Shown here piece after piece: positions 1 to 7,900 of a DNA stretch of 24,971 nucleotides. Source of the stretch: Mycoplasma sp. CAG:611. GTDB lineage: Bacteria; Bacillota_I; Bacilli_A; RF39; UBA660. Location: NCBI GenBank assembly GCA_000434175.1, contig HF999801.1, positions 3,496-28,466 of the forward strand, in the 5' to 3' direction. Below the pieces are notes generated by a model, which made no database searches, was not told the origin of the DNA, and saw nothing but the letters and a program-made list of their open reading frames with translations. Positions within the stretch are counted from its first letter, which is position 1. The number at the start of each line of letters is the position of its first letter. A program made the position numbers and the translations under genes.

Positions 1-720
1 TATGGTAAAGGTTATAGCTGTTCTAATTTAAAATATATGAGGTTGTACTATCTGACTTTCAAAAAAGGTCACGCAGTGAGTGACCTATTGACTTGGACTA
101 ATTTAAGAAAACTTTTATCTATAAAAGATATTAATAAAAGAAACTATTATATTAATATGCGTATAAAGAAAAATTTAAGTTCAAGAGCACTTGAAAAAGA
201 AATAAAAAATAATGCATTTGAAAGATTAAGCTTGGCAGATAAAGAAAACATAAAACTAATTAGTGATAAAAATGAAGTATTAACAATAAAAGATACATTA
301 AAAGATCCAGTGTTAATAACAATAAATGAAGATTTAGATAATGTAAGTGAAGAAAAATTAGCTAAGATAATAAGAAAAGAATTAGAAATATTTTTACTTG
401 AATTAGGTTGTGGATATACATATGCTGGAAAAGAAGTAAGGATGGGAGAGTCTTATTGTGATTTATTATTCTTTAATTATGAATTTAATTGTTTTGTTGT
501 AATAGAATTAAAAACAAGAAAGATAAAGAAAGAAGATATAGGACAATTAGAATATTATATAAATTACGTTGATGAAAATATGAAGAAAGAAAGTTTTAAC
601 CCTACAATTGGGGTACTCGTAGCAAAAGAGGGAAACTATTTAGTAATGAAATATTGTACTAATAAGAATATATATAAAATAACTTATAAAATAATTAATG
701 AAAAAAAGTTATTAGTTTAA
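1..720 (+). CDS. DUF1016/PD-(D/E)XK nuclease (YhcG-type), 5' partial, paralogue A
   Basis: The open frame runs from nt 1 without a start, and residues before the first internal Met still align with the complete paralogue at 17147-18106, so the real start lies upstream of the window. The visible part holds the end of the DUF1016 N-terminal domain (GKGYSCSNLKYMRLYY, then LTWTN) and a C-terminal PD-(D/E)XK domain: an Asp in YCDLLFF, the E-x-K of IELKTR, and a following Gln in GQLEYY. The family comprises predicted nucleases often found near restriction-modification or mobile loci; its reaction and target are not established. The last 170 or so residues differ from paralogue B at only about five positions, while the N-terminal part has diverged more, which suggests gene conversion or recent duplication. 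A dyad lies within the coding sequence at 66-86. No restriction or methylase gene is visible nearby. Confidence 0.85.
   Translation, partial: YGKGYSCSNLKYMRLYYLTFKKGHAVSDLLTWTNLRKLLSIKDINKRNYYINMRIKKNLSSRALEKEIKNNAFERLSLADKENIKLISDKNEVLTIKDTLKDPVLITINEDLDNVSEEKLAKIIRKELEIFLLELGCGYTYAGKEVRMGESYCDLLFFNYEFNCFVVIELKTRKIKKEDIGQLEYYINYVDENMKKESFNPTIGVLVAKEGNYLVMKYCTNKNIYKITYKIINEKKLLV
66..86. repeat. Intragenic dyad in DUF1016 paralogue A
   Basis: Arms AGGTCACGCA (66-75) and TGAGTGACCT (77-86) are reverse complements at 9 of 10 positions around a single central G at 76. That G is the first base of the GTG codon in GHAVSD. The complete paralogue has a longer dyad of different sequence centred on the same aligned codon. 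Confidence 0.7.
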
Positions 721-728
721 GAAGATTT

Positions 729-755
729 ATGAAAAAAGATTATAAAAAGTTGAAG
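729..755 (+). pseudogene. Possible remnant of the start of another DUF1016 gene
   Basis: Eight bases after the stop of paralogue A the sequence reads ATGAAAAAAGATTATAAAAA, which matches the first codons of paralogue B (ATGGAAAAAGATTATAAAAA) at 19 of 20 positions and is preceded by a similar gaag-ttt-at context. The frame decays at once (MKKDYKKLKCRIN). It may be the scar of a deleted tandem copy. A match this short in A-rich DNA could be chance. Confidence 0.4.
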
Positions 756-777
756 TGTAGAATTAACAAAAAAACTA

Positions 778-806
778 TTGACATTTATTAACAATAATGT
801 TAATAT
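778..806 (+). promoter_or_regulatory. Housekeeping promoter for secE-nusG
   Basis: Perfect -35 TTGACA (778-783), a 17-nt spacer, and -10 TAATAT (801-806). Transcription should start near 813, about 45 nt before the secE start codon. rpmG, which often precedes secE in bacteria, is not between this promoter and secE. Confidence 0.85.
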
Positions 807-816
807 CTAAGTAACG

Positions 817-832
817 AAACACGAAAGTGTTT
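817..832 (+). other. Small hairpin at the 5' end of the secE-nusG transcript
   Basis: AAACAC (817-822), a GAAA tetraloop, and GTGTTT (827-832), followed by TTTATTT. It begins within a few bases of the predicted transcription start. It could protect the 5' end or act as a weak attenuator; the stem is short, so either role is inference. Confidence 0.35.
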
Positions 833-858
833 TTTATTTGAAAAAAATGAGGTGTGTT

Positions 859-1041
859 ATGAAAAAGATTAAGGATTTCTTTAAGAATGTTATTAATGAA
901 TTAAAAAAAGTACGTTGGCCTGATAAAAAGTATATAATTAAGTATACAATTGTAACATTAGTATTTGTATTTGTTGTTGCTATGTACTTTTTTGGATGGA
1001 GTGCTTTAATGGCATTTTTAAAATCATTATTAAGAGGATAA
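859..1041 (+). CDS. secE: Preprotein translocase subunit SecE
   Basis: SecE is the small membrane subunit that clamps the SecY channel of the general secretion translocon. The 60-residue product has the typical single-span layout: a short amphipathic helix (IKDFFKNVINELKKVRWP, with the family motif ELKKVRWP at 14-21), then one membrane segment at about 27-46. The ATG at 859 is preferred over the in-frame TTG at 838 because GAGGTG (849-854) sits correctly before it and translation from 859 gives a normal SecE N-terminus. nusG follows after 10 nt with its own GAGGTG, so the two genes are co-transcribed from the promoter at 778-806. Confidence 0.95.
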   Translation: MKKIKDFFKNVINELKKVRWPDKKYIIKYTIVTLVFVFVVAMYFFGWSALMAFLKSLLRG

Positions 1042-1051
1042 GAGGTGTGTT

Positions 1052-1591
1052 ATGGATAAAAAATGGTATGTTGTTAATACTTATTCAGGGCATGAAAATA
1101 AGGTTAAAGAAAAGCTAGAAATGAGAACTGTTTCTATGGGAATGGAAGATTATATTTTTAGAGTAATTGTTCCTGAAGAAAAAGTAATTGAAGAAAAAAA
1201 CGGTGTAAAGAAAGAAAAAATAAAAAAATTATTTCCAGGATATATTTTAGTAGAAATGATTATGACCGATGAAGCTTGGTTTGTTGTTAGAAATACACCA
1301 GGTGTTACGGGATTTATTGGATCTTCTGGTAAGGGTGCTAAACCATTTCCACTTCAACCATATGAAGTTGATAAGATATTAAATGATATGGGAATGTCAA
1401 GATTAGAAGTTAATACAGATTTAAAAGAAGGTACTTTAGTTAAAGTAATTTCTGGTCCATTTAGTGGAATGGAAGGAAAAGTTGATTCAGTTGATAAAGA
1501 CAATAATAAGTTAATTGTATTACTTGATTTATTCGGTCAAGAAACATCAGTTGAAGTAGAATTTAGTCAAATTGAGAAAATAAATGCTTAA
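1052..1591 (+). CDS. nusG: Transcription elongation/antitermination factor NusG
   Basis: NusG binds the RNA polymerase clamp and modulates pausing and termination, and couples transcription to translation. The 179-aa product has the NGN domain from residue 1 (KKWYVVNTYSGHENKVKEKL) through the conserved LFPGYILVEM and VRNTPGVTGFIGS segments, then a C-terminal KOW domain from about residue 128 (EGTLVKVISGPFSGMEGKV). Length is normal for Firmicutes. GAGGTG at 1042-1047 supports the ATG at 1052. It follows secE in the same operon, and a hairpin downstream separates it from the rplK leader. Confidence 0.97.
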   Translation: MDKKWYVVNTYSGHENKVKEKLEMRTVSMGMEDYIFRVIVPEEKVIEEKNGVKKEKIKKLFPGYILVEMIMTDEAWFVVRNTPGVTGFIGSSGKGAKPFPLQPYEVDKILNDMGMSRLEVNTDLKEGTLVKVISGPFSGMEGKVDSVDKDNNKLIVLLDLFGQETSVEVEFSQIEKINA

Positions 1592-1609
1592 TTTAGATAA
1601 AATTTTAAG

Positions 1610-1649
1610 ATAACACTTGAAAAATTTATTTTTTAGTGTTATTATTTAA
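1610..1649 (+). terminator. Terminator after nusG
   Basis: ATAACACT (1610-1617) pairs with AGTGTTAT (1635-1642), and inner A and T runs extend the stem; a T-rich stretch (TATTATTT) follows. It lies 19 nt after the nusG stop and would separate secE-nusG from rplKA, although a clear new promoter before rplK is not obvious. Confidence 0.6.
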
Positions 1650-1700
1650 ACGCTTAGTTTATTAAGTTATATTAATGTTTAGACATTTAATATATATTTA

Positions 1701-1756
1701 AGTGGGAGGCAAAAAGTTAAGTAAATAAAAATGCGGACTTAGCTGTTATTACCACT
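1701..1756 (+). promoter_or_regulatory. Putative L1-binding leader motif upstream of rplK
   Basis: AGTGG (1701-1705, within AGTGGGAGG) can pair with CCACT (1752-1756, within TTATTACCACT), enclosing about 46 nt. The same GTGGGAG ... TA-TACCAC pair recurs immediately before rplA. Ribosomal protein L1 is a known autogenous regulator of the L11-L1 operon in bacteria, through an mRNA mimic of its 23S site. Assigning this element to L1 is inference from location and the repeated motif. Confidence 0.5.
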
Positions 1757-1803
1757 CATGAAAAGCAAATTATAAAATATAATTAAAAAGGAGAGTGTTT
1801 TTC

Positions 1804-2397
1804 GTGGCAAAAGAAGTTGTTAAGAAAATTAAATTACAAATTGCTGCAGGTAAAGCTACACCAGCTCCTCCAGTAGGAACTGTACTTGGACCAGCAGGAA
1901 TTAATTTAGGAGAATTTTGTACAAAATATAATGAAGCAACACGTGATAAGATGGGTGATGTTTTACCTGTTGAAATTTCTATTTACGATGATAGATCATT
2001 TGATTTTGTTATTAAGACTCCACCAGCTGCATTCTTAGTTAAGAAATATGCTAAAATTGATAAGGGTTCAAGTAAAGGAGCAAATAATGTTGTTGCAACA
2101 CTTACTAAAGATCAATTAAAAGAAATCGCAGAAATTAAATTACCAGATTTAAATGCATATGATGTTGAAGCTGCAATGAATATTGTTGAAGGTACTGCTC
2201 GTAATATGGGCGTAGCTATTAAAGGCTTAAATGATAAAGAATTAGCTGAACAAGGAAAAGAAGCTCTTGAAGCAGAAAAAGAACAAAAAGCAAGAGAAGC
2301 TTTACTTGAAGAAATGGAAAAAGAAGTAGAAGAAGCTAAAGAAAATAATAATACTGAAGTAGAAACAGTTGAAGAAACAACAACTACTGAAGAATAA
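1804..2397 (+). CDS. rplK: 50S ribosomal protein L11 with acidic C-terminal extension
   Basis: L11 binds the GTPase-associated region of 23S rRNA and helps factors act on the ribosome. Residues 1-141 are a full L11 ([37 protein letters not shown], ending MGVAIKG). The product runs to 197 residues: positions 142-197 add a charged, probably helical, Glu-rich stretch and a Glu/Thr-rich end (VEETTTTEE) that ordinary L11 of about 141 aa lacks. The GTG at 1804 is chosen because AAGGAGAG (1787-1794) lies at correct spacing and it gives the standard MAKEVV start; the in-frame GTG at 1795 abuts that Shine-Dalgarno sequence. rplA follows after a 69-nt gap containing a second leader motif. Confidence 0.95.
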   Translation: MAKEVVKKIKLQIAAGKATPAPPVGTVLGPAGINLGEFCTKYNEATRDKMGDVLPVEISIYDDRSFDFVIKTPPAAFLVKKYAKIDKGSSKGANNVVATLTKDQLKEIAEIKLPDLNAYDVEAAMNIVEGTARNMGVAIKGLNDKELAEQGKEALEAEKEQKAREALLEEMEKEVEEAKENNNTEVETVEETTTTEE

Positions 2398-2404
2398 AAC
2401 CTAA

Positions 2405-2450
2405 AGTGGGAGAAACCGCATATGCTCTCAGGTTAGATCGTTAATACCAC
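2405..2450 (+). promoter_or_regulatory. Second putative L1-binding motif, upstream of rplA
   Basis: GTGG (2406-2409, in AGTGGGAG) can pair with CCAC (2447-2450, in TTAATACCAC). The right arm ends 3 nt before the AGGAGG of rplA, so bound protein could block initiation. An alternative fold is also visible: AACCT (2398-2402) with AGGTT (2430-2434) around the self-complementary GCATATGC (2418-2425). The arms match those of the element before rplK. Confidence 0.5.
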
Positions 2451-2466
2451 ATAAGGAGGAAAAAGT

Positions 2467-3165
2467 ATGAAATATAGAGGAAAAAACTATAGATCTGAAA
2501 AAGAAAAAGTAGAAAAAAACAAACTATATTCAAAAGAAGAAGCAATTAAGCTTGTTAAAGAATTATCTAATGTTAAGTTTGATGCTACTGTGGAAGTTGC
2601 TATGAATTTAAATTTAGATGTTAAAAAAGCAGATCAACAATTACGTGGTGCAATAGTTTTACCTAAAGGAACTGGTAAAAATGTTAAAGTAGCAGTAATT
2701 GCTAAAGGAGATTTTGCTAAACAAGCTACTGCTGCTGGTGCTGATTATGTTGGAGATGTTGATTTACTTACAAAAATTGAAAAAGAAAATTTCTTTGATT
2801 TTGATGTAATGATTGCAACACCTGATATGATGCCAGCTCTTGGTAAACTTGGTAAAATTTTAGGACCAAAAGGTTTAATGCCAAACCCTAAAACTGGAAC
2901 AGTTACAACTCAAGTTGAAAAAGCTGTTACAGATGCTAAAGCAGGACGTGTTGAATATAGAACAGACAGTTATGGTAATGTTCATGGCGTAATTGGTAAG
3001 GTTTCTTTCAAAGATGAAGATCTATTAGAAAACTTAGATGCTTTTGTTAAAACAATTTTAAAAGCAAAACCAACTACAGTTAAAGGAACATATGTAAAAA
3101 ACATAGCATTATGTGCAACAATGACTCCATCTGTTAAAATTGATACAAATAGTTTTGACAAATAG
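2467..3165 (+). CDS. rplA: 50S ribosomal protein L1
   Basis: L1 binds 23S rRNA in the mobile L1 stalk beside the E site and, in many bacteria, represses translation of its own operon. The 232-aa product is full length, with YSKEEAIKLVKELSNVKFDATVEV near the N-terminus, the LRGAIVLPKGTGK segment, and the signature GKLGKILGPKGLMPNPKTGT in the middle domain. AAGGAGGA (2453-2460) precedes the ATG. The motif just upstream is a plausible feedback site for this protein. Its last codons contain the -35 box of the promoter for rplJL. Confidence 0.97.
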   Translation: MKYRGKNYRSEKEKVEKNKLYSKEEAIKLVKELSNVKFDATVEVAMNLNLDVKKADQQLRGAIVLPKGTGKNVKVAVIAKGDFAKQATAAGADYVGDVDLLTKIEKENFFDFDVMIATPDMMPALGKLGKILGPKGLMPNPKTGTVTTQVEKAVTDAKAGRVEYRTDSYGNVHGVIGKVSFKDEDLLENLDAFVKTILKAKPTTVKGTYVKNIALCATMTPSVKIDTNSFDK

Positions 3166-3183
3166 TGAAAAATAGTTTATAAT
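3155..3183 (+). promoter_or_regulatory. Consensus promoter for rplJ-rplL, overlapping the end of rplA
   Basis: TTGACA (3155-3160), a 17-nt spacer and TATAAT (3178-3183) form a perfect consensus promoter. The -35 lies in the last codons of rplA (Phe-Asp-Lys then stop). Transcription would start near 3190, immediately before the L10 leader, so the leader can be made independently of rplKA. Confidence 0.85.
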
Positions 3184-3198
3184 AAATTTGAATTTATT

Positions 3199-3292
3199 GG
3201 TGCCAAAGACAGTAGGTTGTTAGTAAATCCTACCGAGGACTTAAAATATGAGTATTAAAGTCTTTGGGTTCAAAGACTTTTAATTTAGGCAC
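3199..3292 (+). ncRNA. L10 ribosomal protein leader (rplJL attenuator)
   Basis: GTGCC (3200-3204) pairs with GGCAC (3288-3292) to close the element. Inside, GTAGG (3212-3216) pairs with CCTAC (3229-3233) next to the expected purine-rich AAGACA and CGAGGACTT internal-loop segments. AAAGTCTTTG (3257-3266) and CAAAGACTTT (3271-3280) form a strong hairpin followed by TAATTTA. GACTT (3238-3242) can instead pair with AAGTC (3258-3262), giving a plausible terminator/antiterminator switch. In Firmicutes this leader class binds L10 (with L12) and represses rplJL. Position between promoter and rplJ agrees. Confidence 0.85.
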
Positions 3293-3325
3293 TTTTATAA
3301 ATAATAAAACTTAAGGAGGTGTCTT

Positions 3326-3817
3326 ATGCCAAGTACAAAAATTTTAGAAATGAAAAAAGAAGTTGTAAACGAAATCAAAGATAGACTTAATAAATCAAAA
3401 TCAGTTGTTTTATTTGATTATCGTGGACTTTCTGATGCTGATGTAAAAGATTTAAGGGTTAAACTTAAAGAAAGTGGATCAGATTACAAAGTATACAAAA
3501 ATACACTTCTTAGATTAGCATTTAATGATTTAAATGTTTCTATGGATGATTATCTTGAAGGACCAACTGCAATAGTATTTTCTAGTGATGATATAGCAGC
3601 AGTAAAAATATTAAGTGATGTTGCTAAGAAAAATGAAGCATTAGAATTAAAAGCAGGAATTATCGAAGGAAATGTTCAAGATAAAGCAAAATTAGAAGAA
3701 TTCGCTCGTATCCCATCAAGAGAAGGTTTATATACAATGCTTGCTGGTGGTATGATTGGAATAGTAAAAGATTTAAGTATTGCACTTAACCTTTTAGCAG
3801 AACAAAAAGAAAATTAA
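3326..3817 (+). CDS. rplJ: 50S ribosomal protein L10
   Basis: L10 forms the base of the L7/L12 stalk that recruits translation factors. The 163-aa product has the conserved N-terminal rRNA-binding domain (VVLFDYRGLSDADVKDLR, YKVYKNTLLRLAF, LEGPTAIVFS) and the C-terminal helix that carries L12 dimers (IGIVKDLSIALNLLAEQ). AAGGAGGT (3313-3320) precedes the ATG. It lies directly below the leader that senses it, and rplL follows after 27 nt. Confidence 0.97.
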   Translation: MPSTKILEMKKEVVNEIKDRLNKSKSVVLFDYRGLSDADVKDLRVKLKESGSDYKVYKNTLLRLAFNDLNVSMDDYLEGPTAIVFSSDDIAAVKILSDVAKKNEALELKAGIIEGNVQDKAKLEEFARIPSREGLYTMLAGGMIGIVKDLSIALNLLAEQKEN

Positions 3818-3844
3818 TTTAAAATTAAAGGAGGAAATATAGTT

Positions 3845-4210
3845 ATGGCAAAAATAACAAAGGATGAATTTATTAGTTCATTAAAAGAAATGACATTATT
3901 AGAAGTAAAGGAATTAGTTGATGCAATGAAAGAAGAATTTGGAGTAGATCCAAGTGCTGTTGCAGTTGCTGCAGCTCCTGCTGCTGCTGTTGAAGAAGGA
4001 CCTTCAAAAGCTACAGTTGTATTAGTTAATGCTGGAGCTGCTAAAATTAATGTTATTAAAATTATCCGTGAAATCACTGGTTTAGGTTTAAAAGAAGCTA
4101 AAGATATAGCTGATGCTGGTGGAAATATTAAAGAAAATGTTTCTATGGATGAAGCTAATGAATTAAAAGCTAAATTAGAAGAAGCTGGCGCTACAGTTGA
4201 ATTAAAATAA
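3845..4210 (+). CDS. rplL: 50S ribosomal protein L7/L12
   Basis: L7/L12 is the multi-copy stalk protein that activates GTPase factors. The 121-aa product shows the usual order: an N-terminal dimerisation helix pair ([17 protein letters not shown]), an Ala-rich hinge ([15 protein letters not shown]), and the factor-binding C-terminal domain ([20 protein letters not shown]). AAAGGAGG (3827-3834) precedes the ATG. The Ala-rich hinge leaves a long open frame on the opposite strand, which is not a gene. Confidence 0.97.
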   Translation: MAKITKDEFISSLKEMTLLEVKELVDAMKEEFGVDPSAVAVAAAPAAAVEEGPSKATVVLVNAGAAKINVIKIIREITGLGLKEAKDIADAGGNIKENVSMDEANELKAKLEEAGATVELK

Positions 4211-4220
4211 TTAAGATAAT

Positions 4221-4253
4221 AAGCCAATTGCAATTAAGCACTATGGCTTTTTG
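4221..4253 (+). terminator. Weak terminator or attenuator after rplL
   Basis: AAGCCA (4221-4226) pairs with TGGCTT (4244-4249), followed by a short T run (TTTTTG). The 6-bp stem and 17-nt loop are modest. Since the methyltransferase gene starts 22 nt later with no promoter seen, some read-through is expected. Confidence 0.5.
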
Positions 4254-4274
4254 TCGTTTAAAAGGGGATATAAA

Positions 4275-4868
4275 ATGAGTCATTATTTTACAAACGAAAA
4301 TTTAAAAAGTAATATTAAAAAAGTGTTGGTAAAAGTATCTAATAATACCTTTACTTTTAATACTGACAATGGAGTATTTTCTAAGAAAGGAATGGACTTT
4401 GGAACAAGAACTTTAATTGAAGTTTTATTAAAAGAAAATTTATATGGGGATATTCTTGATGTTGGTTGTGGGTATGGTGTTATTGGAATCATTTTATCTT
4501 CTTTTTTTAATAATAAGATTAATAGTGTTTCTATGGTAGATGTAAATTTAAGAGCAATACATCTAACTAAAATGAATATAAAAGAAAATAAAGTTAATAA
4601 TTGTAATGCTTTTGTTAGTAATGTATATGAAAATATAGATAAAAAATATGATTTTATTATAACAAATCCACCGATAAGAGCAGGTAAGGATATTGTATAT
4701 AAAATACTTAAAGAAGCTAAAGATTATTTAAAAGAAAATGGATGTTTATATTATGTTATAAATAAAAATCAAGGTGCTCTTAGTTCTATAAAAGAAATGA
4801 AAAAAATATCAAAAGTTGAAGTGCTAGAAAAAAACAAAGGTTTTTATATAATAAAATGTATTTTTTAA
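4275..4868 (+). CDS. Class I SAM-dependent methyltransferase, RsmC/YbxB type
   Basis: The product of 197 aa is a Rossmann-fold methyltransferase of the RsmC-like group, probably acting on rRNA guanine N2. Visible motifs are VFSKKGMDFGTRTLIEVLL, the SAM-binding DVGCGYGVIGI, the acidic VDVN at the end of the second strand, and the catalytic NPPIRAGK loop. A homologue (ybxB) sits at the same place between rplL and rpoB in Bacillus subtilis, which supports the call. AAAGGGGA (4261-4268) favours the ATG at 4275 over the in-frame TTG at 4251, which lies in the upstream terminator. The exact rRNA target is not shown by the sequence. Confidence 0.88.
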   Translation: MSHYFTNENLKSNIKKVLVKVSNNTFTFNTDNGVFSKKGMDFGTRTLIEVLLKENLYGDILDVGCGYGVIGIILSSFFNNKINSVSMVDVNLRAIHLTKMNIKENKVNNCNAFVSNVYENIDKKYDFIITNPPIRAGKDIVYKILKEAKDYLKENGCLYYVINKNQGALSSIKEMKKISKVEVLEKNKGFYIIKCIF

Positions 4869-4878
4869 ACTTTTGGTA

Positions 4879-4907
4879 TTGACAATTTGATTAACGTATG
4901 GTAATAA
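4879..4907 (+). promoter_or_regulatory. Extended -10 promoter for rpoBC
   Basis: TTGACA (4879-4884), a 17-nt spacer and TAATAA (4902-4907), with an upstream TG (4899-4900) giving an extended -10 (TGGTAATAA). It starts 11 nt after the methyltransferase stop and gives rpoBC their own leader of about 65 nt. Confidence 0.8.
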
Positions 4908-4919
4908 TATAAGTTGGCA

Positions 4920-4940
4920 ATGTGTCTTTTTGTGACACAT
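4920..4940 (+). other. Hairpin in the rpoB 5' leader
   Basis: ATGTGTC (4920-4926) pairs perfectly with GACACAT (4934-4940) around a T-rich 7-nt loop, within about 10 nt of the predicted start of transcription. There is no T tract after it (AAAATATTTTAAAA), so it is unlikely to terminate. It may stabilise the mRNA or control rpoB expression. Confidence 0.55.
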
Positions 4941-4976
4941 AAAATATTTTAAAATTCGAAAGTAGGGGTGAATTGT

Positions 4977-7900
4977 GTGGCTTACAAATTAATAGATTGT
5001 GGAGACCATCGAAAAAGAAGAAGTTTTTCTCGTATAAGAAATACTTATGCATTAGGAGATTTACTTGAAATTCAAAAAAAATCATATAATTGGTTTATGG
5101 AAGAAGGAATTGAAGAGGTATTTAAAGATTTATTCCCCGTTGAAAACTTTGCTGGAACGTTATCTTTAGAGTTTGGAGATTATCATTTTGATGAACCTAG
5201 ATATTCAATTAAAGAGTGTAAAGAAAGATATGCAACATATGCTGCACCTTTAAAAGTTGATGTTAGATTATTCAATAATGAAACTGGTGAAGTTAAAGAA
5301 CAAGAAATTTTCTTAGGTGATATGCCACTTATGACAGATAGTGGAGCTTTTGTCATAAATGGAGCAGAACGTGTTATTGTATCGCAACTTGTTAGAAGTC
5401 CATCTGTTTATTTCAGCAGAGAAATAGATAAAAATGGTAGAGTTTTAATAACATCACAAATAATACCAACTCGTGGGACTTGGTTAGAATTTGAAACAGA
5501 TGCTAGAGATATTGTTTATTGTAGAATTGATAGAACAAGAAAAGTTCCTTTAACTACAGTACTTCGTGCATTTGGACTTTCAAGTGATGAAGATATTACT
5601 AAATTATTTGGTGATAATGATTTTGTTAAAAATACAATAGCAAAAGATTCAACTAGAAATACAGATGAAGCATTAATTGAAATTTATGAAAAATTAAGAC
5701 CAGGAGAACCTGCGACTCTTGATAGTAGTAAAAATCAAATAATAACTAGATTCTTTGATGAATTTAGATATGATCTTGCTAAAGTTGGTAGATATAAATT
5801 TAATATTAAATTAAATGTATTAGATAGAGTACTTAATCAAACATTAGCAGAAGATATCGTAGTAGACGGTGAAAAGAAAGTAGAAAAAGGCACTGTTATT
5901 ACAAAAGAAGTTCTTGAAGTATTAAAACCTATATTTGAAAATGGGTATAATGTTAAAGAAGTTAAAATTAATGAAGAATTAGATAATTATAATAAAATTC
6001 AAACTATTACTATTTATAAACCAGGTAGTAAAAAGGAAAAAATGGTTTTAATTGGTAACGATCAAACAATTGATTCTAAACGTTTGACTATTAGTGATTT
6101 CTATGCATCATGTTCATATTATTTCAATTTACTTGAAGGAGTAGGAAACTTTGATGAAATAGATCATTTAGGAAATAGACGTATTAGACAAGTTGGGGAA
6201 TTATTACAAAATCAATTTAGAGTAGGAGTTACTCGTATGGAAAGAGTTATTCGTGAAAGAATGACTACTCAAGAAATTGAAGAAGTAACGCCAAAAACAT
6301 TAATTAATATAAGACCTGTTACTGCAATATTAAAAGAATTCTTTGGAAGTTCTCAACTTTCACAATTCATGGATCAAGAAAATCCAATTGCAGAGTTAAC
6401 ACATAAAAGGAGATTATCAGCTTTAGGTCCAGGTGGACTTTCTCGTGATAGAGCAGGTATGGAAGTACGTGATGTTAACGAATCACATTATGGTAGAATT
6501 TGTCCTATTGAATCTCCAGAAGGTCCAAATATCGGGCTTATTACAGCATTAGCTAGTTATGCTAAAGTTGATGATTATGGATTTATTCTTACTCCATATC
6601 GTAAAGTTGTTGATAGTGTTATAACAGATGAAATAGTATATTTAAGAGCAGATGAAGAAACAGATTTAGTTATTTCTCAATCTACTGTTAAAACAGATGA
6701 AAATAATAAAATAATTGAAGAAGGATTAAATGCAAGATATCGTGGAGAAAATATTATTACTTCACCTGAAAAAGTAGATTTAATAGATGTTTCACCTCAA
6801 CAAGTTGTATCTATTACAACAAGTTGTATTCCATTCTTGGAACATGATGACGCAACACGTGCCTTAATGGGATCTAACATGCAACGTCAAGCTGTACCAC
6901 TTTTAAGACCAGAAGCTCCTTATGTTGGAACTGGTGTTGAATGGATTGCAGCAAGAGATGCTGGAAGTAGTGTTGTAGCTAAAGCAGATGGTGTTGTTAG
7001 TTATGTAGATGCAAGAAAAATTGTTGTTGATAATAAAACAGGACAAGATACTTATTATTTAGCAGATTTTAGTGCATCTAACCAAAATACATGTTTCCAT
7101 CAAAAACCAATTGTTAAAGTTGGAGATAAAGTTAAAAGAAATCATGTAATTGCAGATGGACCATCAACAGATAAAGGAGAACTTGCTTTAGGTCGTAACG
7201 TAGTTGTAGCATTTACAATGTTTAATGGATATAACTATGAAGATGCTGTTATCTTAAATGAAAAATTAGTAAAAGAAGATGCATATACAACAGTTCATAT
7301 TGAAGATTATGAAATGCCTTGTCGTGAAACTAAACTTGGTCCAGAAGAAATTACAAGAGATATTCCAAATGTTAGTGAAGAAGCAAGAAAAAATCTTGAT
7401 GTTAATGGAATTGTAAGAATTGGTACTGAAGTAAAAGAAGGAGATATCCTTGTTGGTAAAGTTACACCAAAAGGTATGGCAGAACTTACAAGTGAAGAAA
7501 AATTATTACACGCTATCTTTGGTGAAAAAACTCGTGAAGTAAGAGATACATCTTTACGTGTTCCACATGGTGGAGAAGGTATTGTTCATGATGTTAAAAT
7601 ATTTACTCGTAAAGATAGTGATGAATTATCTGCAGGGGTTTCTAAATTAGTTCGTGTATACATTGTTCAAAAAAGAAAAATTCAAGTTGGAGATAAAATG
7701 GCTGGACGTCATGGTAATAAAGGTGTTATTTCACTTATTCTTCCAGAAGAAGATATGCCATTCTTACCAGATGGTACACCAGTTGATATTATGCTTAACC
7801 CACTTGGGGTTCCATCACGTATGAACTTAGGACAAGTATTAGAATTACACTTAGGTATGGCTGCTAAAAAACTTGGAGTTCACGTTGCAACACCAGTATT

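Noticed and set aside
37..720. A complete gene starting at the ATG at 37
   Set aside because: The frame is open back to nt 1, and the residues before it align with the middle of the full-length paralogue, so this is an internal Met of a truncated gene.
1645..1698. Possible promoter before rplK
   Set aside because: TATATT-like -10 boxes occur at 1668 and 1693 but neither has an acceptable -35 at 16-18 nt, so it was not called.
3814..4233. 139-codon open frame on the minus strand opposite rplL
   Set aside because: It arises from the Ala/Glu-rich codons of rplL read backwards; no ribosome site or family match, and rplL is certain.
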